64,000 nt of DNA, taken from assembly GCA_032718475.1 (NCBI GenBank), contig JAUCBJ010005463.1, positions 1 through 64,000 of the forward strand, written 5' to 3'. This DNA comes from Nemertoderma westbladi (Eukaryota > Xenacoelomorpha > Nemertodermatida > Nemertodermatidae). The notes under the pieces are model-generated. The model worked only from the letters and a program-made list of their open reading frames with translations. It was not told the DNA's origin and did no database searches. A program made the translations under genes and the position numbers. Of the stretch, positions 20,345-31,321 are shown in pieces (position 1 is the first letter of the stretch; each line of letters opens with the position of its first letter).

Positions 20345-21824
20345 CCATCCGAACGGCGTGAGGATCGCCGTCGGGTCCCTTCGCCGAAGACCGTCTTTGT
20401 TCTCTCGTGGGCCGTCGGGCAGTCCATTCCTACTATAATGGATACCTTCCTAACGTCCACCTCTGGTATTGAGAAATCGATACCGTCCAGGAATCTATAT
20501 TGTTTGACCTCAATGTTGGTTGGTCGCCTGGCGTTGATATTTATCAATTCTATGACGTGGATGGGGTTGATCGTCGCCCCATAGTCGCATCCCGGTGCAT
20601 CGCTGATATCTTACACCGCCCCGTCCTCATCTCCAGGACCTCATCCTTACTTGATACGGTAGTTACCGCCATTCTATTCGGCCTTGTCTTTAGCCCTATC
20701 TCTTCGGCCACCCAGTTCTCCACCAGCGTGAAGGCTGCTCCGCTGTCGACCAGCATTAATGTCGTTACTGATCGACCGCCCTCTCCTGATATCTTCACTG
20801 GTACTACCCCGAGTAGTACTTTTCTCTTGTTTCTTGCCACTGTCGTGCTTGTAGCCATTGTTTGGCCTCCAGTCTCGGACTCTCTAACTGCTGTTTCTCT
20901 ACACTCTCCGGATCTGTGTCCTTCTACCACACATCGATGACATAGTCTGTTTGCGTCTGTGTAGGCTATACGATCTTGTTTGGGCAACGCTTGCCAGTGC
21001 TTACAACTCATGGTCTTATGGGTTCCGTCCCGATGTAATTGACATTTGAATCCTGTATTATAGCGTTTCCTGTATAGTCCCTCACGTATCGCGCGTAGGT
21101 TTATATCTACCGATTTAGTGTTTTGGTTATCTGTACTCGGCCTACTGGGTATACTGGGATTGTGTTTATTTGTGGTGTTATTTTCTTTCTGTCCCTGCCA
21201 TGGTGTGGCCCTACTACCAGCTAACTGTGGACTAGCAGTCCCCTGTGTGGCCGCGTGTGGTAGTGACTGTTTTACTCTTGAGAATGGGTTTGTCGGATTA
21301 TGTTCGGGTCTAGGCCTGTTGTATTCGGTCTTTGGTGCCTTCCCCAAACTATCCTCACTATAGACTGGGATTTGTCGCGTCGGATATATCATTGGGGGTA
21401 ACGGCCCCCTCCATATTTCCGTGTCGCACGACCTGTTCTCGTCCAGGGGGTTCGATGTTCTTATTGCTGTTCGAGTATATTGTTGATATCGTGATGGGGG
21501 AATGTCACCCTGTCCCCCCCCCCCCCCCACCGGTATGTTTGGTACTGGGGTTGATGTTAATATATTGGGGCCCATACATCTATCTGCAATATCTCTCCCC
21601 TCCCCTGGATATATGTTATGTCCCTGTGTATTATAGTCATGCTGCCATACCGATATAGGCCTACCCACTTCTTGCCTACCTACCGGTATGTACTCCGCGG
21701 CTTCCGGGTTTAATCCCGTCGTCCGCGCTACCCTATCGCCTATTCTATCTCTCCTAGCATGGCCTATAATAGTATGTGCAGTAAGGCCTACAGTATGTCC
21801 TGCAGTCTGCATGTGCCCTTCCAA
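20345..21824 (-). pseudogene. Element 3 Gag zinc fingers and aspartic protease
   Basis: The frame 21824-20550 carries the BEL-type C/H-rich motif (FKCQLHRDGTHKTMSC, then CHRCVVEGHRSGEC) and the protease core with catalytic DSG (LMLVDSGAAFTLVENWVAEE). It shifts frame near 20,600. The protease continues in another frame as INPIHVIELININARRPTN and FLDGIDFSIPEVD...VSIIVGMDC (to about 20,440), then shifts again into the next entry. At least two frameshifts break it in this copy. Confidence 0.8.
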
Positions 21825-21864
21825 ACCGAAGTTTAATTCTCTCGAATCTCGAATCTCCCCGCGA

Positions 21865-23730
21865 CTACCGTACTCTCGATCGGCAGCTACATCCCGTCGG
21901 GAAGTTTCTCTTCGATCCCCTATCCTGCTCTTGTCTTGTCTCTCCTGGCGTGCGGTGCGTTTCTCCGGGGCGACGGCAATCTCCTGAAGTTCGACCCCAC
22001 TGACTCCCTAACTCCATCTCTACTATCGACGGCTCGCTATCCATCCTCGCTCTCCGGTTGCTCCTAGCAACGACCCTTCTATTGTCTTCACTTCTTCTCT
22101 CTTCGACCTTCCGATTAAACTCTACTAATCTTCTTCTATCTTCGGGATCCCGTCTTTCTTTCTTTCTTTCTGTTCTTCTTTCTTCGACCTCTCGGTTAAA
22201 CTCTACTAATCTACTCTCGGCGCTAACAGCTGACTCTACTCTGTCCGGTTGGACCTTCCTGGGGATACTTGCCATCCCCCTACTATACTCCGGCGTCGGG
22301 TGCCGCGGTTCACCTAACTTGCCCCGCGCATTATCCGCCGACGCCTGTGGGACACTCTCTGCCCCCCCCCCCTCTCTCGCTACTAATCTCTCGTGGTGGG
22401 GCGCCCGTAGCCCCCCCACCCGCTACTTCTAACTTCACTATCTCTTACTACACTTCTGCGTCCCTCTTGTCGGACATTCTCTACCCCCCCTTCTCTCGCC
22501 ACTAATCTTCCGTGGTGGGGCGCCCATAGCCCCCCCCCCCCCCCACTCGCTACTTCTAACTTCACTATCTCTTACTACACTTCTACACCCCTCTTGTGGG
22601 GCATTCTCTGCCCCCCTCTCTCGCCACTAATCTTCCGTGGTGGGGTGCCCGTAGCCCCCCCCCCCTCACCACATCTAACGTCACTATTTCTAACTTCACT
22701 TCTATACCCCTCTCTAGTCGACGCACTAACTCTACTGGGGCTGGGTCTATTCACCCCCGCCTCTTCCTCTACTACTGCGTGGCCTACCAGGCCCACCTCG
22801 GGTTGACTCAACCCCGCTGCTTCCTGCCTACTAACTACGTGGCCTACCAGGCCCACCTCGGGTTGACTCAACCCCGCTGCTTCCTGCCTACTGACTACGT
22901 GGCCTACCAGGCCCTCATTGGGGTTTCTCTCCCCCGCCACCTCCTGCCTACTAACTACGTGGCCTACCAGGCCCCCATTTGCCGGGTTATGCACATCCGC
23001 CACGTTCATATTAATAGCACCATTCCCAATATTATCTGTTAAATCAATTAAATCTCCTAAATCAATTAAATTATTCGAATTATTAGAGTTTGAAACGGGA
23101 TTATTATTTAAATTATTTTGTGTGCTTAGATTTAAATTATTTGAATTATTTTGCGTAATTATATTTGAATTAATATTATTATTTGGATTTAAGTTTAAAT
23201 TGCCGGGTAAAATATTTCCTGTAATAAAGGGATTAGGGTTATCTACTACGGTACTATTAAAACCAACTACCCCTAACGTACTATTATTACCCCCCCCCCC
23301 CCCCCGCCCGTACGGCTACACCGGTTCTGATTCTGTCACCCGTTGCTTGTAAGTGGGGTCTCACTCTCTGATAGTCCCAACCGCGCCAGTTCTAGTCGGC
23401 GCTTCTGTATGGTTTGATATCGCATAAGCCCCCTTAGGCGGGCATGCAAATCATCCCGCACACGCTTTGCCTCTATCTCTCTCTCTCCTCTCGTATACTC
23501 TGCTCGGTCAACTCTGCCCCTCTCGCAACCATCTCAAACCGTCTCGCCGGCTCGTCCTCTACTCTCATCTCCCGCTCCACACGCTCCTCGACTCCCTCCC
23601 TATACTCCCTCGCCAACTCTCCTAACCTCTCTAATAATGCGGTTTCCTCTCTCAATTGTCTCTCTAATTCTTTCTGATCTAGCGCCGCAACTCTCAATTT
23701 ATACGCCAGATTTATCTCCAACACCCGTCT
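21865..23730 (-). pseudogene. Element 3 Gag middle region, repeat-rich and frameshifted
   Basis: The pieces are a coiled-coil-like Glu/Arg-rich segment (about 23,724-23,473, KELERQLREETALLERLGEL), a repeat region (see below) and an Arg/Glu-rich segment with duplicated RLVEFNR.VEERR phrases (about 22,240-22,080). The open frames do not join, so several indels, probably in the C-runs, have accumulated. The content is typical of a fast-evolving Gag linker. Confidence 0.55.
22280..22990 (-). repeat. Tandem repeats inside element 3 Gag
   Basis: Two arrays. About 22,280-22,690 has three to four imperfect units of roughly 120-135 bp (each with CGTGGTGGGGCGCCC, a C-run and CTACTTCTAACTTCACTA). About 22,775-22,975 has four units of about 60 bp that translate on the minus strand to GLVGHVVSRQEAAGLSQPEV. 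The C-runs vary in length between units. Confidence 0.8.
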
Positions 23731-23807
23731 TACTTATCGTCTTACAACACCCGTCGCCCCTCCGTCCTACTAACTTTCCCCCGCTTTCCGGGGTTCTCGC
23801 TGACCAA

Positions 23808-24461
23808 CTAGACCGAATCCTCGGAGTTAACCTCGGATTCGCCCTCGTGCGGTCCCCTCCAACCCGCTAATTTTACTCCCTGGGCATCGACTAAGTATGG
23901 TCCTACGTACACTACGCTAGGTTCCATACCCCTACATTCCCATAGTTCGAACAGTTCGCTGGCAACCACTCTCGCTCTCTCGCTGGCTAGTTCTCCCTGC
24001 CCAAAATGCATTAGGTAATCAAAATGTCTGTTCGACTCACCTAGCCACTTTTCTAACTTTACCTCGTCTATCTTGGCCCCTCCTCTGGCTTCGCTCAGTT
24101 GCTTCCGGGCCGCGAGATAGGCTCGTCGGAGCCGGTCGCTGACTCCGACGTCCTCGTCGCCGACATCTCCTCTATCCATCTGTGTCCGGCGTCGTACCGG
24201 CGGCCCCACCGTCGCTGTTCCGGTGGGCTGTCCGTCGCCTTCGGCCTGTGGCTGGCCGGCGGCATCGGTACGTCGACCGCCGTCGTGCGTCGACTCGTCT
24301 CTCCCTTCTCGTTGTAGACGGCCCCCCTCCGCTTGGATTGCCGGATCGTCTGTAGTCGACGGATCCGGCGTCGTGGGTCGATACCGTCTCGCCGTGGCCT
24401 CGCGGATCGTTAGGTTGTCGTCCGGGGTCCGCGGCGGTGTCGTCTCTCTCTCTTGACTCAT
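23808..24461 (-). CDS. Element 3 Gag N-terminal region
   Basis: 217 codons from ATG 24461 (MSQERETTPPRTPDD). A charged, low-complexity N-terminus is followed by a more globular part (DRLRRAYLAARKQLSEARG, LEKWLGESNRHFDYLMHFGQ), then a stop at 23808. It lies directly after the leader of element 3, so it is read as the start of Gag. The function is structural by analogy. I do not recognise a specific Gag domain. Confidence 0.6.
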   Translation of the reverse strand: MSQERETTPPRTPDDNLTIREATARRYRPTTPDPSTTDDPAIQAEGGRLQREGRDESTHDGGRRTDAAGQPQAEGDGQPTGTATVGPPVRRRTQMDRGDVGDEDVGVSDRLRRAYLAARKQLSEARGGAKIDEVKLEKWLGESNRHFDYLMHFGQGELASERARVVASELFELWECRGMEPSVVYVGPYLVDAQGVKLAGWRGPHEGESEVNSEDSV

Positions 24462-24499
24462 CTTTACTCTCTCGGTGGCTAGCAGTCACAGTCTCAGGC

Positions 24500-24600
24500 A
24501 ACTTGGGAATTTGTTACTGTTAGGGCAGCTGCTAAGAATTTGTTACTGTTAGGGCAGCTGCTAAGATTTTGTTATTTAGGGCAGGAGTACTTTGTTACTC
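24500..24600 (-). repeat. Short tandem repeat in the element 3 leader
   Basis: Two close copies and one diverged copy of TTTGTTACTGTTAGGGCAGC-type units (about 33 bp) lie between the 5' LTR and Gag. The primer-binding site expected here is not recognisable. This junction also lacks the last 24 bases of the LTR, suggesting a deletion. Confidence 0.6.
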
Positions 24601-25134
24601 TTTATCCGGTTGTTTGCTTACGCGTCCCCGCCGTGTGTATGTGGAAAGAGTTCTGGTTGAGAGTCTAAGTATCCTTGGTATGTATAATAACTGAGAACAG
24701 ATGATTGATAATAACTGAATGAGTACCGGTAAGATAGTAACTGAATGATGATGGTGGCGACGACGGTAACAAAGTCACCGCTCTGCCCTGACTGCACTGA
24801 GATAACTGAGCAAATAACATGGTTACCGGTAGTATATATTGCACCGTTGGCCGCATTACATTACGCAGTCGATGCTTGCCCTCCCATTGGCTGATAGCTC
24901 ACTTCTCGCCCTCCCATCTCTCTAGGAGTGTTCCTCCCCCGCTACTGTTATTCTCTCTCCCCTGGAGGTATAACCTCTGACCCCTATTGTGCGTATGCCC
25001 TCTGGGGTTTCTTTTCCCCATTTTATTGGGGTGATACAAGGTTGATTGGTAATCAACCTTGTACTCCCAATATTGCTTAAGGCGCTCTTTCCCACTTTAT
25101 GGGGGTTGGTGTGGCGGAATTGAATACGCTCACA
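24601..25134 (-). repeat. 5' LTR of element 3 (lacking its last 24 bases)
   Basis: It aligns to 17859-18392 at equal length, including the 13-bp hairpin and AATAAA. It starts TGTGAGCG on the minus strand next to the target duplication ATTGG. Confidence 0.85.
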
Positions 25135-25690
25135 ATTGGGAAAGGGGCATCACAGTTTTTACCTAAGAAAGAGTAGAATTTGTGACAGTTACCCATGCGC
25201 ATTTTGATTTCGTCTTTGATCTGTTTCGCAATTAGGTTGATATCATTGCTCCGAGGTAGACATGAGAGCACATGAGAAATCTCGGTATCGCCCAACTTTA
25301 TAGGATACTGATCACTTTCTGCCGAAGATGAGGTAAGAGACCTGGATTTCTTTGGGTGAAGGATCCTTCCTATTTTATCACTGACACTTTTTAGGATGTT
25401 GAGTTTCTCAATTAGCATGTTCCGGTTGGTTGCAAATATGCGTCATCATCCATAAGGAGAGGGTACCATGAAGAGCCCCTAACCAGTCATCCGGTCCGTT
25501 CTTTTCGATTTCTGTTATTGTGGGGTCAATGTGGTTACAAAATAGTGGGCAGCTAGAAGGTTTCCCTGGCCGACACCGGGTGAGCTTTCAAAAGATGCAC
25601 CACCAATAATATTTGTTGTCTTCAACATAGTTTGTGCAAGGGCCCTGATGAAGCTTCCACCGCACCCCTGTTATTTCAGTCGTCGTAGCA
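25135..25690 (-). pseudogene. LINE B, segment 3: reverse transcriptase core
   Basis: Minus-strand readings in several frames show GVGQGNLLAAHYF (template-grip QG region), MDDDAYLQPTGT (active-site DDD) and LNILKSVSDKIGRILHPKK with FYSFLGKNCDAPFPI (thumb). These belong to a CR1/L2-like RT, now broken by frameshifts. It continues into segment 4 beyond element 3. Confidence 0.75.
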
Positions 25691-25694
25691 AGAC

Positions 25695-26045
25695 TATCCT
25701 GTTATATATATATTTTACTCACCAATATATTTTTTAATGATGTTCAACAATATATATTTTTCTCACCGATATATTATTTCATGATATTCACCAATATATA
25801 CTGTATTTTTCTCACCAATATATTTTTTCATAAGTTCACCAATATATTTTTTTTCTGACCAATATTTCTTTTTGTCACCAATATTTATTTTTGTCACCAA
25901 TATTTATTTTTTTCCTCACTACTATATATTTTCACTCATAAATATTTTATTTTTCTCACTAAAATATATTTTTTCTCACTAATATATATTTTTCTGACTA
26001 ATTTATATTTTTTTCTCACTAATATACAGTATATTTTTTCTGACC
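25695..26045. repeat. AT-rich minisatellite (CTCACCAATATATTTTT)
   Basis: About fifteen variable units of roughly 20-24 bp built from CTCACCAATATATTTTTT. It expanded inside LINE B. Unit order is irregular, so it looks old. Confidence 0.8.
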
Positions 26046-26675
26046 TTTTTTCATTAACGGTGCCCCATAAAAGTATTCCTGTAAATATGTCATTGAAACA
26101 CATGGTTAGGGAGATTAACCAATAATTGTTTAAGAGTTTTAAGATCCCTGGAGGTAGACCATCTACACACCCGCCGATTTTGAGGCGTCGATTTTAAATT
26201 TCGCTAGACATTTGGCAACTTAATTTGGGTTTATTTCATCTAAAATAGGAATTACAGTCTCAATTGGACCTATTTTATTGTTTACAACGTCTTGAAGGGT
26301 TTAGAGAGATTTCCTTGCAGTTAACAGTTCCTCATATTGCAATCAAGACGTACTATATACAAGGCCATGCCATCGAGTTAACTGGGGGCGGTGACTGGGG
26401 GCAAGATTTTTTTTCAGTATGAGTTCCTCATATTGCATTCCAGATCGATTTTGAGTCACCTTTGCTTGCTAACCAATGCCATCTGCTTTCAGACTTCTTA
26501 TTACTCTGGCTGCGGTTAGCCATAGTGTATGTAACTGTCTCGGTGCTTTGACTTAGCTTAGACTTGATTAAAGAATTAGTTATCTTTGAATGCACTGCAT
26601 CACCCCCTATTGGAGCAGGGTTTTCATTCAAATGGGTCTTAAACTTGAGGTGATTGATTGAATTGTATGACAGTT
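26046..26675 (-). pseudogene. LINE B, segment 2: endonuclease-RT linker
   Basis: The minus ORF 26631-26428 contains WHWLASKGDSKSIWNAI, the linker motif that precedes RT in CR1/L2-like LINEs. The rest is non-coding or decayed. Position 26671-26675 (AGTTT) is the left copy of the target duplication of the solo LTR. Confidence 0.6.
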
Positions 26676-26893
26676 TTGTTCGCGCTTTTAGACCTTAGCA
26701 GTTTAACCTGCCAATTTTAGTTGTCTTCTTGTTTATAAATCGACTTTAGCCTAGACCAATTATTTAGTGTACTAAAGTTACATCCGCCGAAGCCAGTCTG
26801 TGCGCGATCATTCACCCACAGTTAAGGGAGACTGGATTCGGGCGCTTTGAAAGTTATTGCTGTGCAGACCTACTGTATTATTCGATTGATCGT
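26676..26893 (-). repeat. Solo LTR, left part
   Basis: 218 bp of an LTR related to those of element 2. It begins TGTTCGCGC on + and is interrupted after GATTGATCGT by element 2. The remainder is at 49654-50562. The outer flanks are AGTTT (26671-26675 and 50563-50567). No internal region of this older copy exists, hence a solo LTR. Confidence 0.85.
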
Positions 26894-28066
26894 TGTTCGC
26901 GGTTTTAGACCTTTAGCAGTTTAACCTGCCAAATTTAGGTGTCTTCTAGGTTATATATCGACTTTAGCCTATAACAAGTATTTGATACACATAAAGTTAC
27001 ATTAGCCGAAGCCAGCCTATGCGCGATCATTCACCCACGGTTAAGGGAGACTGGATTCGGATGCTCTGACCTTATTGCGGTGTAGACCTACTGTATTATT
27101 CGATTGATCGTTACTATAATATCTCTGACAAATATTATTCACTTTCGGGAAATATTAACAGTTCCTTTAGGACGTGGCGCTCTAAGTATGTAAACAGAGT
27201 TATGACTTACACTAGACACAATGGGATGGCTATTGATTTTCGTATAAGGCGCATTCTTTAGGAAATGCTTTGTTATCTATCACACTCATGCACAATACCG
27301 CACACTGCTGCACACTGATCTGCCGACCTTCACTAATTTTAATCATATATAAGGAGAACAGCAACTGACACATGTAGGGTCTATGAAATAGCATTCATTT
27401 CACTCCAAAACCACTATAATGTGAGTCGCAATTGCTATATGTAACCGGTCTCTCTAACCTTCAGTATATCAAGAAGATTGGGGTTTTCTGATTATTCATC
27501 GATATTCTCCAAATATAACAACATTTCATCAAATGATAACACTTAATAACCGACAGTAAATAGCAGTAAAATAATGCGGTGAAAGGTCTGTAATGCATTG
27601 AATTATGTCGTGATGTACTGATAACAGTTATACGTTTCTATGATCAAAGCCGTTCTAATGTTTGGCTAAAGTCTGAAACACAGAATAATTCCACAGCCGA
27701 TGTTCTGGGCTCAGGAAAAAAGGTAAACAAAGACCATAATGCATTGCGCGATTTCCCGGAGGCTTCTGTTCAAATAAAATGAAAATCGCTCTGATTGGTC
27801 GAGCCGAACAAAGAACAAAGAAAAGCTCTACGTGGACATATCAGCTGATAGATGTCGTCATCTGAACTACACTGTATCAAGAGTATTTTGGCGTATTGCG
27901 GCATAAAATCGCTAGTTATGTCCGCTAAAGTACACATACAGAAAAATGGCTTTTTATGTCCACTAAAACACCTATACAGTAAGAAAACGGCTTTTTATGT
28001 CCGCTAAAACACCTACAGAGTACTTTGCGGGAAAAATGACTAGCTAGATCCGCAAAAGCCTTTACA
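26894..28066 (-). repeat. 3' LTR of element 2
   Basis: 1,173 bp with TG...CA ends, preceded by the target duplication ATCGT on the left. On the right it abuts CCGCTCCC (28067-28074), the reverse complement of the same polypurine octamer used by element 1. Confidence 0.9.
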
Positions 28067-28074
28067 CCGCTCCC
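28067..28074 (-). promoter_or_regulatory. Polypurine tract of element 2
   Basis: GGGAGCGG on the minus strand immediately before the 3' LTR. It is identical to the element 1 tract. Confidence 0.75.
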
Positions 28075-28144
28075 AGAAAATGGGATTTAATTCTATAAAA
28101 TATAAAAAATCACAGTTTCTAAAATATAAAAATACTCTAAACAG

Positions 28145-29861
28145 TTAGTCTTTCTTGCGCGGACGGCGTTTACGCAGTTTTTTGAGGCTAGCAAGAGTCC
28201 TTTTCTCTTTGGGGCGAGCCACTTTACTAGGAGGGCTATAACTCCTGGGTGAAGGGTGCAATATAATTGCATCGGAAGGTTTAGGGTTACGGTCGGTGTG
28301 TCCGCCGGTCGAGGTACCCGGTTGATCGGTATCAACCTCAGTGGAACGAGGTCGAACAACCTTGAGAGCGCGTTTTAAGACAGCAGCTCTTACTGGTCCC
28401 TGACGGGTCGTTTGCACGAGAGCGGTAGGTGGACCGTGTGTAGTGAGAAATTTCCTCGGTTTGATGATTCTTTCCAACTCGCGTTCTCAGGCTCTATCGG
28501 ATCGATATGCTTCTCCTCGAGCTGATTTTCCTCCGCTTGTCGTTGAAAGCATTCGTCCAAAACTCTTGCAGAAAGTAGAGTCGTCCAAGTTCGATATCTT
28601 CTTAGAGATTCTGGATTTCCTGATCGAACTGAGATAAAGCTAATTCGTTTACCGCTTGGACTTGCTGCTGCAATTTACGTTTCTCTAAACAATTGTAGGT
28701 TCCTTTTCCGATCTTTTGACGAATAGTGTCCAACGCGTTTCGTACAACTCTCTCCTCCACCTCGGTGACAGGTTGTATCGGGTTAAACCGGGACGATGAT
28801 ACGGTTGAATGGCGATATTAGATGTCCGCGTCCCAATCCGGCTAGGTAAGATGGGCGAATATCTAGGGAGCCCACAACCGGAGTGCCACCGACTAATTGT
28901 TCGGGTAACACTAGATCTTTGAACAGTGAGTACAGTTCGGGAGGATCCGTGATACTATTAGGATCAAGAGTCTGAGGTCTCACTAGGGAGTGAGGAGGTC
29001 TGACCGAGTATTCCGGAACTCTGATCATAGGTTTATTTAAGGATCGTTTGAGTCGAGCGAGCGTAGGTGATACATCGAACAAGTTTCGCTCGAAACTCCC
29101 GTAAATATAGCGAGTAAAACTGTGTTTAGAGCAACGTCTCCGCGGATGTTTATGTCTTTCCGTTTGTTGGTTGGGTCTTGGGCATTCATCGCAATAATAC
29201 CAAAGACGCACGTCTTGTAGGGGAAACGCGGGTGATATTTATCTCCAGTTTTACAATATTCCTCCATCTGTTCGAAGCTATCTGGGACGACAGGTAGCGG
29301 TCGATCGGCGGTAAGATACATCATAGTGAAATAGAGCCGTTTGAGTTCTATCATAGGGTCATGATGTATACCTTGAGGATATCGAGTTTCTAGATTTTGT
29401 TGACTGGCAATATTGAGATATGTTTCTCTCAAGAATTCCAGATAATCGTTGAAGTCGCTGCGTTTATCCGGCTCTTCAACGTCTTCTCTTTCGAGTCGGT
29501 TCCGAATAGAATTCTCGTGTTCTATTCTCGGTTTATCGTTCCGACTCCGCTGGGTATGATATTTAAATAGAACCATTTCCCTTTCGGTGTCTACATCGTC
29601 CGTATCGTGTAAATCGATAGGATGGCCAGTAGTTAAGAAGTCCATATACGTACCATTACGATGCGTATAGCGAGCGGTGAATTTTCTATAGTCCAATTCA
29701 CGCGTAAGTTGCTCCTGGGACATCGGCGGTTCGATATAACGACCATCGTCCTCCGTAGTAGTTGGACTAGCGTCGCCGCGTATCAAGCTATCAACAAACG
29801 CTTGTAAAGGTAGAGTATATCGCTCCCTGATACCAAGATCATCTTCTATCAACTCAGTCAT
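28145..29861 (-). pseudogene. ORF2 of element 2 (broken by frameshifts)
   Basis: It starts at ATG 29861 with the same MTELIEDDLGIRERY as element 1 but without the early stop, and stays open for 274 codons. It keeps a middle section that element 1 has lost (KRSDFNDYLEFLRETYLNIA onward). Near 29,220 the likely frame shifts to one with CDECPRPN and SFTRYIYGSFERNLFDVSPT, open to 28783. Further frame changes and in-frame stops occur between 28,783 and 28,480. The basic C-terminus (28477-28145, ending RKRRPRKKD) matches element 1. The zinc-knuckle section seen in element 1 is absent here. The ancestral protein was therefore longer than either copy. Function unknown, probably nucleic-acid binding. 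Confidence 0.7.
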
Positions 29862-31321
29862 AGCTGCTATATGAGTTTATTAATATTATAATGAGTTTAT
29901 AATTAGGCTAGCGGGCGTCGCTGCCTACCCCTCTCGGCCCCCGGACAGTGCAAGATCCTCAGCGCCGATGTACCGTCGTCGCTGTGTTTTTCGCCAACGT
30001 AGTAGCTACACAACGACAACGATAACCGGCACAAGTCACTCCACTGTCCGTCCCAAAGGCTTAGATTTACTTCAGGTTCTTACTGCAGAGGTAGGGCTAC
30101 TTTCACAATTGCGACTCGCTACTGTAAACACACTTTAGTAGTAACATTCACCTATAAACGCACAAATTCCACACAACTGTCACAAATTGTACACATTCGG
30201 GCCATTTGTCCGTTAGTCAAGTGCCTTCCAGAATGCCACGTTATTATTATGTATCCTTGGATACTAGCAGTGTACTATTTATTCCCTATGCTATTCAATG
30301 GGGCAAGCTTTCTATTGTTCTTTTAACTCGCTTCTAATTCTAGCGTGGTTGTTACTATGGTGACATTATGGAAAGCTAGCGGTAGAATTAGGGTAATTTC
30401 CATGCATACAGATCTGGGATGCTATTTAATAGTAATTCTTTAATTGTCAATATCCCTTTTATACATGATTTTATGAATTTTATCAGCTATTGACTATATA
30501 TTGGAGATTCTCGCACACTAATACACTTAATAGAGTGAATCTCCGCTCCCATGATCTATTAATTAATGGAATTTTGGGAATATTATAAATTGTATAAAAT
30601 GACAATTTATCAAATTCATTAAAAGAGATGAATTTAAATTTATTCCCGTAAATTTTATTATTTATCCTTAAAACAGACATAATTTTATTCCAGAGCATGT
30701 CTGGTGACTAGGATCCTTAATTCTAGGAAATTTGTCCTTTTAAGAGTATCGGTAAGTGCTACGATATCTTAATCGACTAGAATTTTAAAGGATCTACATT
30801 TTAACAGATTTGGATTTATAGAATTTCTAGAGTTAACTCGTAAGTATTTACTCTATTGTATCTGTTTGACAGATTTTATAAATATTAATAGTTAATATTT
30901 AAGATGGGCACCGGTTTATTCCAGAACATGTCTGGGGACGTTAACCACTGATTCTAGAATTTTGTCTTTCAAGTATATCGGTGGGTGCCGCGATATCTTA
31001 ATCGACTAGAATTACAGATGGTCAAAGGGTTTAACAGATTTATTTTGCGTTTTACGCTACTGTTAAAGGGACATCACGCTACTATATGTATTATTTAATA
31101 TACGGTATGAGAGCAATATCGCAAGAAGCAATGTCAGTGAGAAGAGGCAAGTCGTTTCCAAGGTCTACCCAGAGCTTGGTTTAGCCGAGACACAAGGATC
31201 TGAATTTTGCATTCCTAATACTCTACTTACCAATAATACTTGAATATAGTAGGAGCTTTATTGTACTTTAATAAGTACGGACATTTCATCTTACTGTAGT
31301 AATCTAAATACATAAATGCAC
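29862..31321 (-). other. Spacer between ORF2 and pol, element 2
   Basis: Counterpart of 10,919-12,547 in element 1. It keeps two CCAGA/TCTGG hairpin modules and a 71-codon ORF (30,483-30,698) like the one in element 1. No gene is called. Confidence 0.5.

Larger units (their letters stand above)
17835..25134 (-). mobile_element. Element 3: degraded BEL-type Gag-protease LTR element without RT
   Basis: Direct LTRs lie at both ends. In element orientation the 3' LTR reads TGTGAGCG ... CCCGTCACA, giving TGTGA/TCACA ends. The flanks are ATTAG (17830-17834) and ATTGG (25135-25139), a 5-bp target duplication with one mismatch. Removing the element restores the reading of LINE B (APFP directly before NKTVRQ). 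It encodes a Gag with zinc fingers and an aspartic protease of BEL/Pao type, then a hydrophobic segment. No RT, RNase H or integrase is seen. Frameshifts and about 2% LTR divergence make it older than element 1. Confidence 0.85.

Noticed and set aside
22775-22975. CRISPR-like regular repeats
   Set aside because: Units are directly adjacent without unique spacers, encode a peptide repeat in a retroelement Gag, and the genome is eukaryotic.
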